Origin: Candidatus Altarchaeota archaeon
Lineage (GTDB): Archaea; Altiarchaeota; Altiarchaeia; JAFGQM01
Length of the DNA stretch: 6,913 bases
Direction of reading: 5' to 3'
NCBI GenBank assembly: GCA_016935655.1
Contig: JAFGQM010000143.1
Coordinates: 1-6,913, forward strand
Shown here: piece after piece, positions 6,538 to 6,913 of the stretch
How the letters are laid out: every line of letters begins with the position of its first letter
Position numbering within the stretch: position 1 is the stretch's first letter
The notes under the pieces: generated by a model
Told to the model about the DNA's origin: nothing
The model's input: the letters and a program-made list of their open reading frames with translations, nothing else
The model's database searches: none
Translations under genes and position numbers: made by a program

Positions 6538-6913
6538 ATGGTAAGAAAATTTTACTCCAACTATAGGAAACTCCTTAAACGATTAGAGAAGAGTTTCCTT
6601 TTCACAGCGCTCGCCAGTTTTTTATGGCTTGTGTACAGGTCCGGTACCAAACCTTCCAGGATAACCTACCCCTGCCAGCAGGCAGCTGCAACGAACATCT
6701 GGCTTTTCTTCATTTCGTTCCCATTGGTCTATTCCCACAGGCTGAAACACTTCTTCAAATACAAGTTTGGTTCTAGATTATTGCTCAAGTATTCGCTCGT
6801 CGTTTCCATTCTCTTCTTGGCCATAGGGGGATTGAATTATATTGCTGAGAGTTATAGTATCCAAAAGGGGCAGGAAGCTTTTGAGTCAGGGCCCAAAGGA
6901 CCTACGGGAAAAA
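6538..6913 (+). CDS. Multi-pass membrane protein, N-terminal part (3' end outside window); possible DUF362-associated
   Basis: An open frame starts at ATG 6538 and runs without a stop to the edge, giving 125 residues. It begins with a basic amphipathic stretch (MVRKFYSNYRKLLKRLEK), then three probable membrane segments at about 19-35, 52-66 and 81-103. Between the first two is RSGTKPSRITYPCQQAAA (34-51), a distinctive patch with one Cys. I recall a similar PSR-x-x-YPCQ sequence near the N-terminus of some archaeal DUF362 proteins, but the DUF362 core would lie beyond the window, so this link is tentative. After the last segment comes a Gly/Lys-rich stretch (GPKGPTGK). Start choice is supported by a TATA-like box 27 bp upstream and by the 34-bp gap after the previous stop. 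The first membrane segment could act as an uncleaved signal anchor. The function is unknown. Confidence 0.75.
   Translation, partial: MVRKFYSNYRKLLKRLEKSFLFTALASFLWLVYRSGTKPSRITYPCQQAAATNIWLFFISFPLVYSHRLKHFFKYKFGSRLLLKYSLVVSILFLAIGGLNYIAESYSIQKGQEAFESGPKGPTGK

Noticed and set aside
1..6913. tRNA genes, CRISPR repeats, insertion sequences or toxin-antitoxin pairs
   Set aside because: Gaps between genes are at most 93 bp. None showed cloverleaf-like arms, regularly spaced repeats, terminal inverted repeats or transposase motifs.

Overview
The window reads as archaeal. It carries the archaeal DNA-end-resection genes nurA, herA and mre11. Start codons sit close behind AT-rich TATA-like boxes and there are no convincing Shine-Dalgarno sites, which fits leaderless transcripts. 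Oligo-T tracts follow stop codons, and Ile ATA and Arg AGG codons are common. The Mre11 variant (GDLFD and GSHDFSPSGKT motifs) resembles, from memory, the form seen in DPANN-type archaea. That placement is an inference; the phylum cannot be fixed from this window.

Layout from left to right: the 3' part of nurA (+, cut by the left edge); a convergent minus-strand gene for a 281-residue Lys/Arg-rich helical protein I do not recognise; a 93-bp divergent promoter region; herA (+, complete); a 57-bp gap with a T-tract and a TATA-like box; a 167-residue basic unknown gene (+) ending 3 bp before mre11; mre11 (+, complete); a 44-bp gap; a secreted, membrane-anchored, sequon-rich protein (+) whose ectodomain resembles zinc-dependent phospholipase C; and the 5' part of a multi-pass membrane protein gene (+) that runs off the right edge.

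How the genes fit together: in archaea Mre11-Rad50 starts processing of double-strand breaks, and the HerA translocase with the NurA nuclease carries out long-range 5' resection to give 3' single-stranded tails for RadA. Here the cluster is unusual. nurA and herA, often adjacent, are separated by an inverted gene. An uncharacterised basic protein is tightly coupled to mre11. No rad50 is visible: the slot after mre11 holds a surface-protein gene. The two unknowns flanking herA are the best candidates for undescribed resection accessories, by location only. The last two genes look like a separate envelope-related region.

No gene-free stretch exceeds 300 bases. I saw no tRNA, rRNA, CRISPR array, insertion sequence or long repeat.
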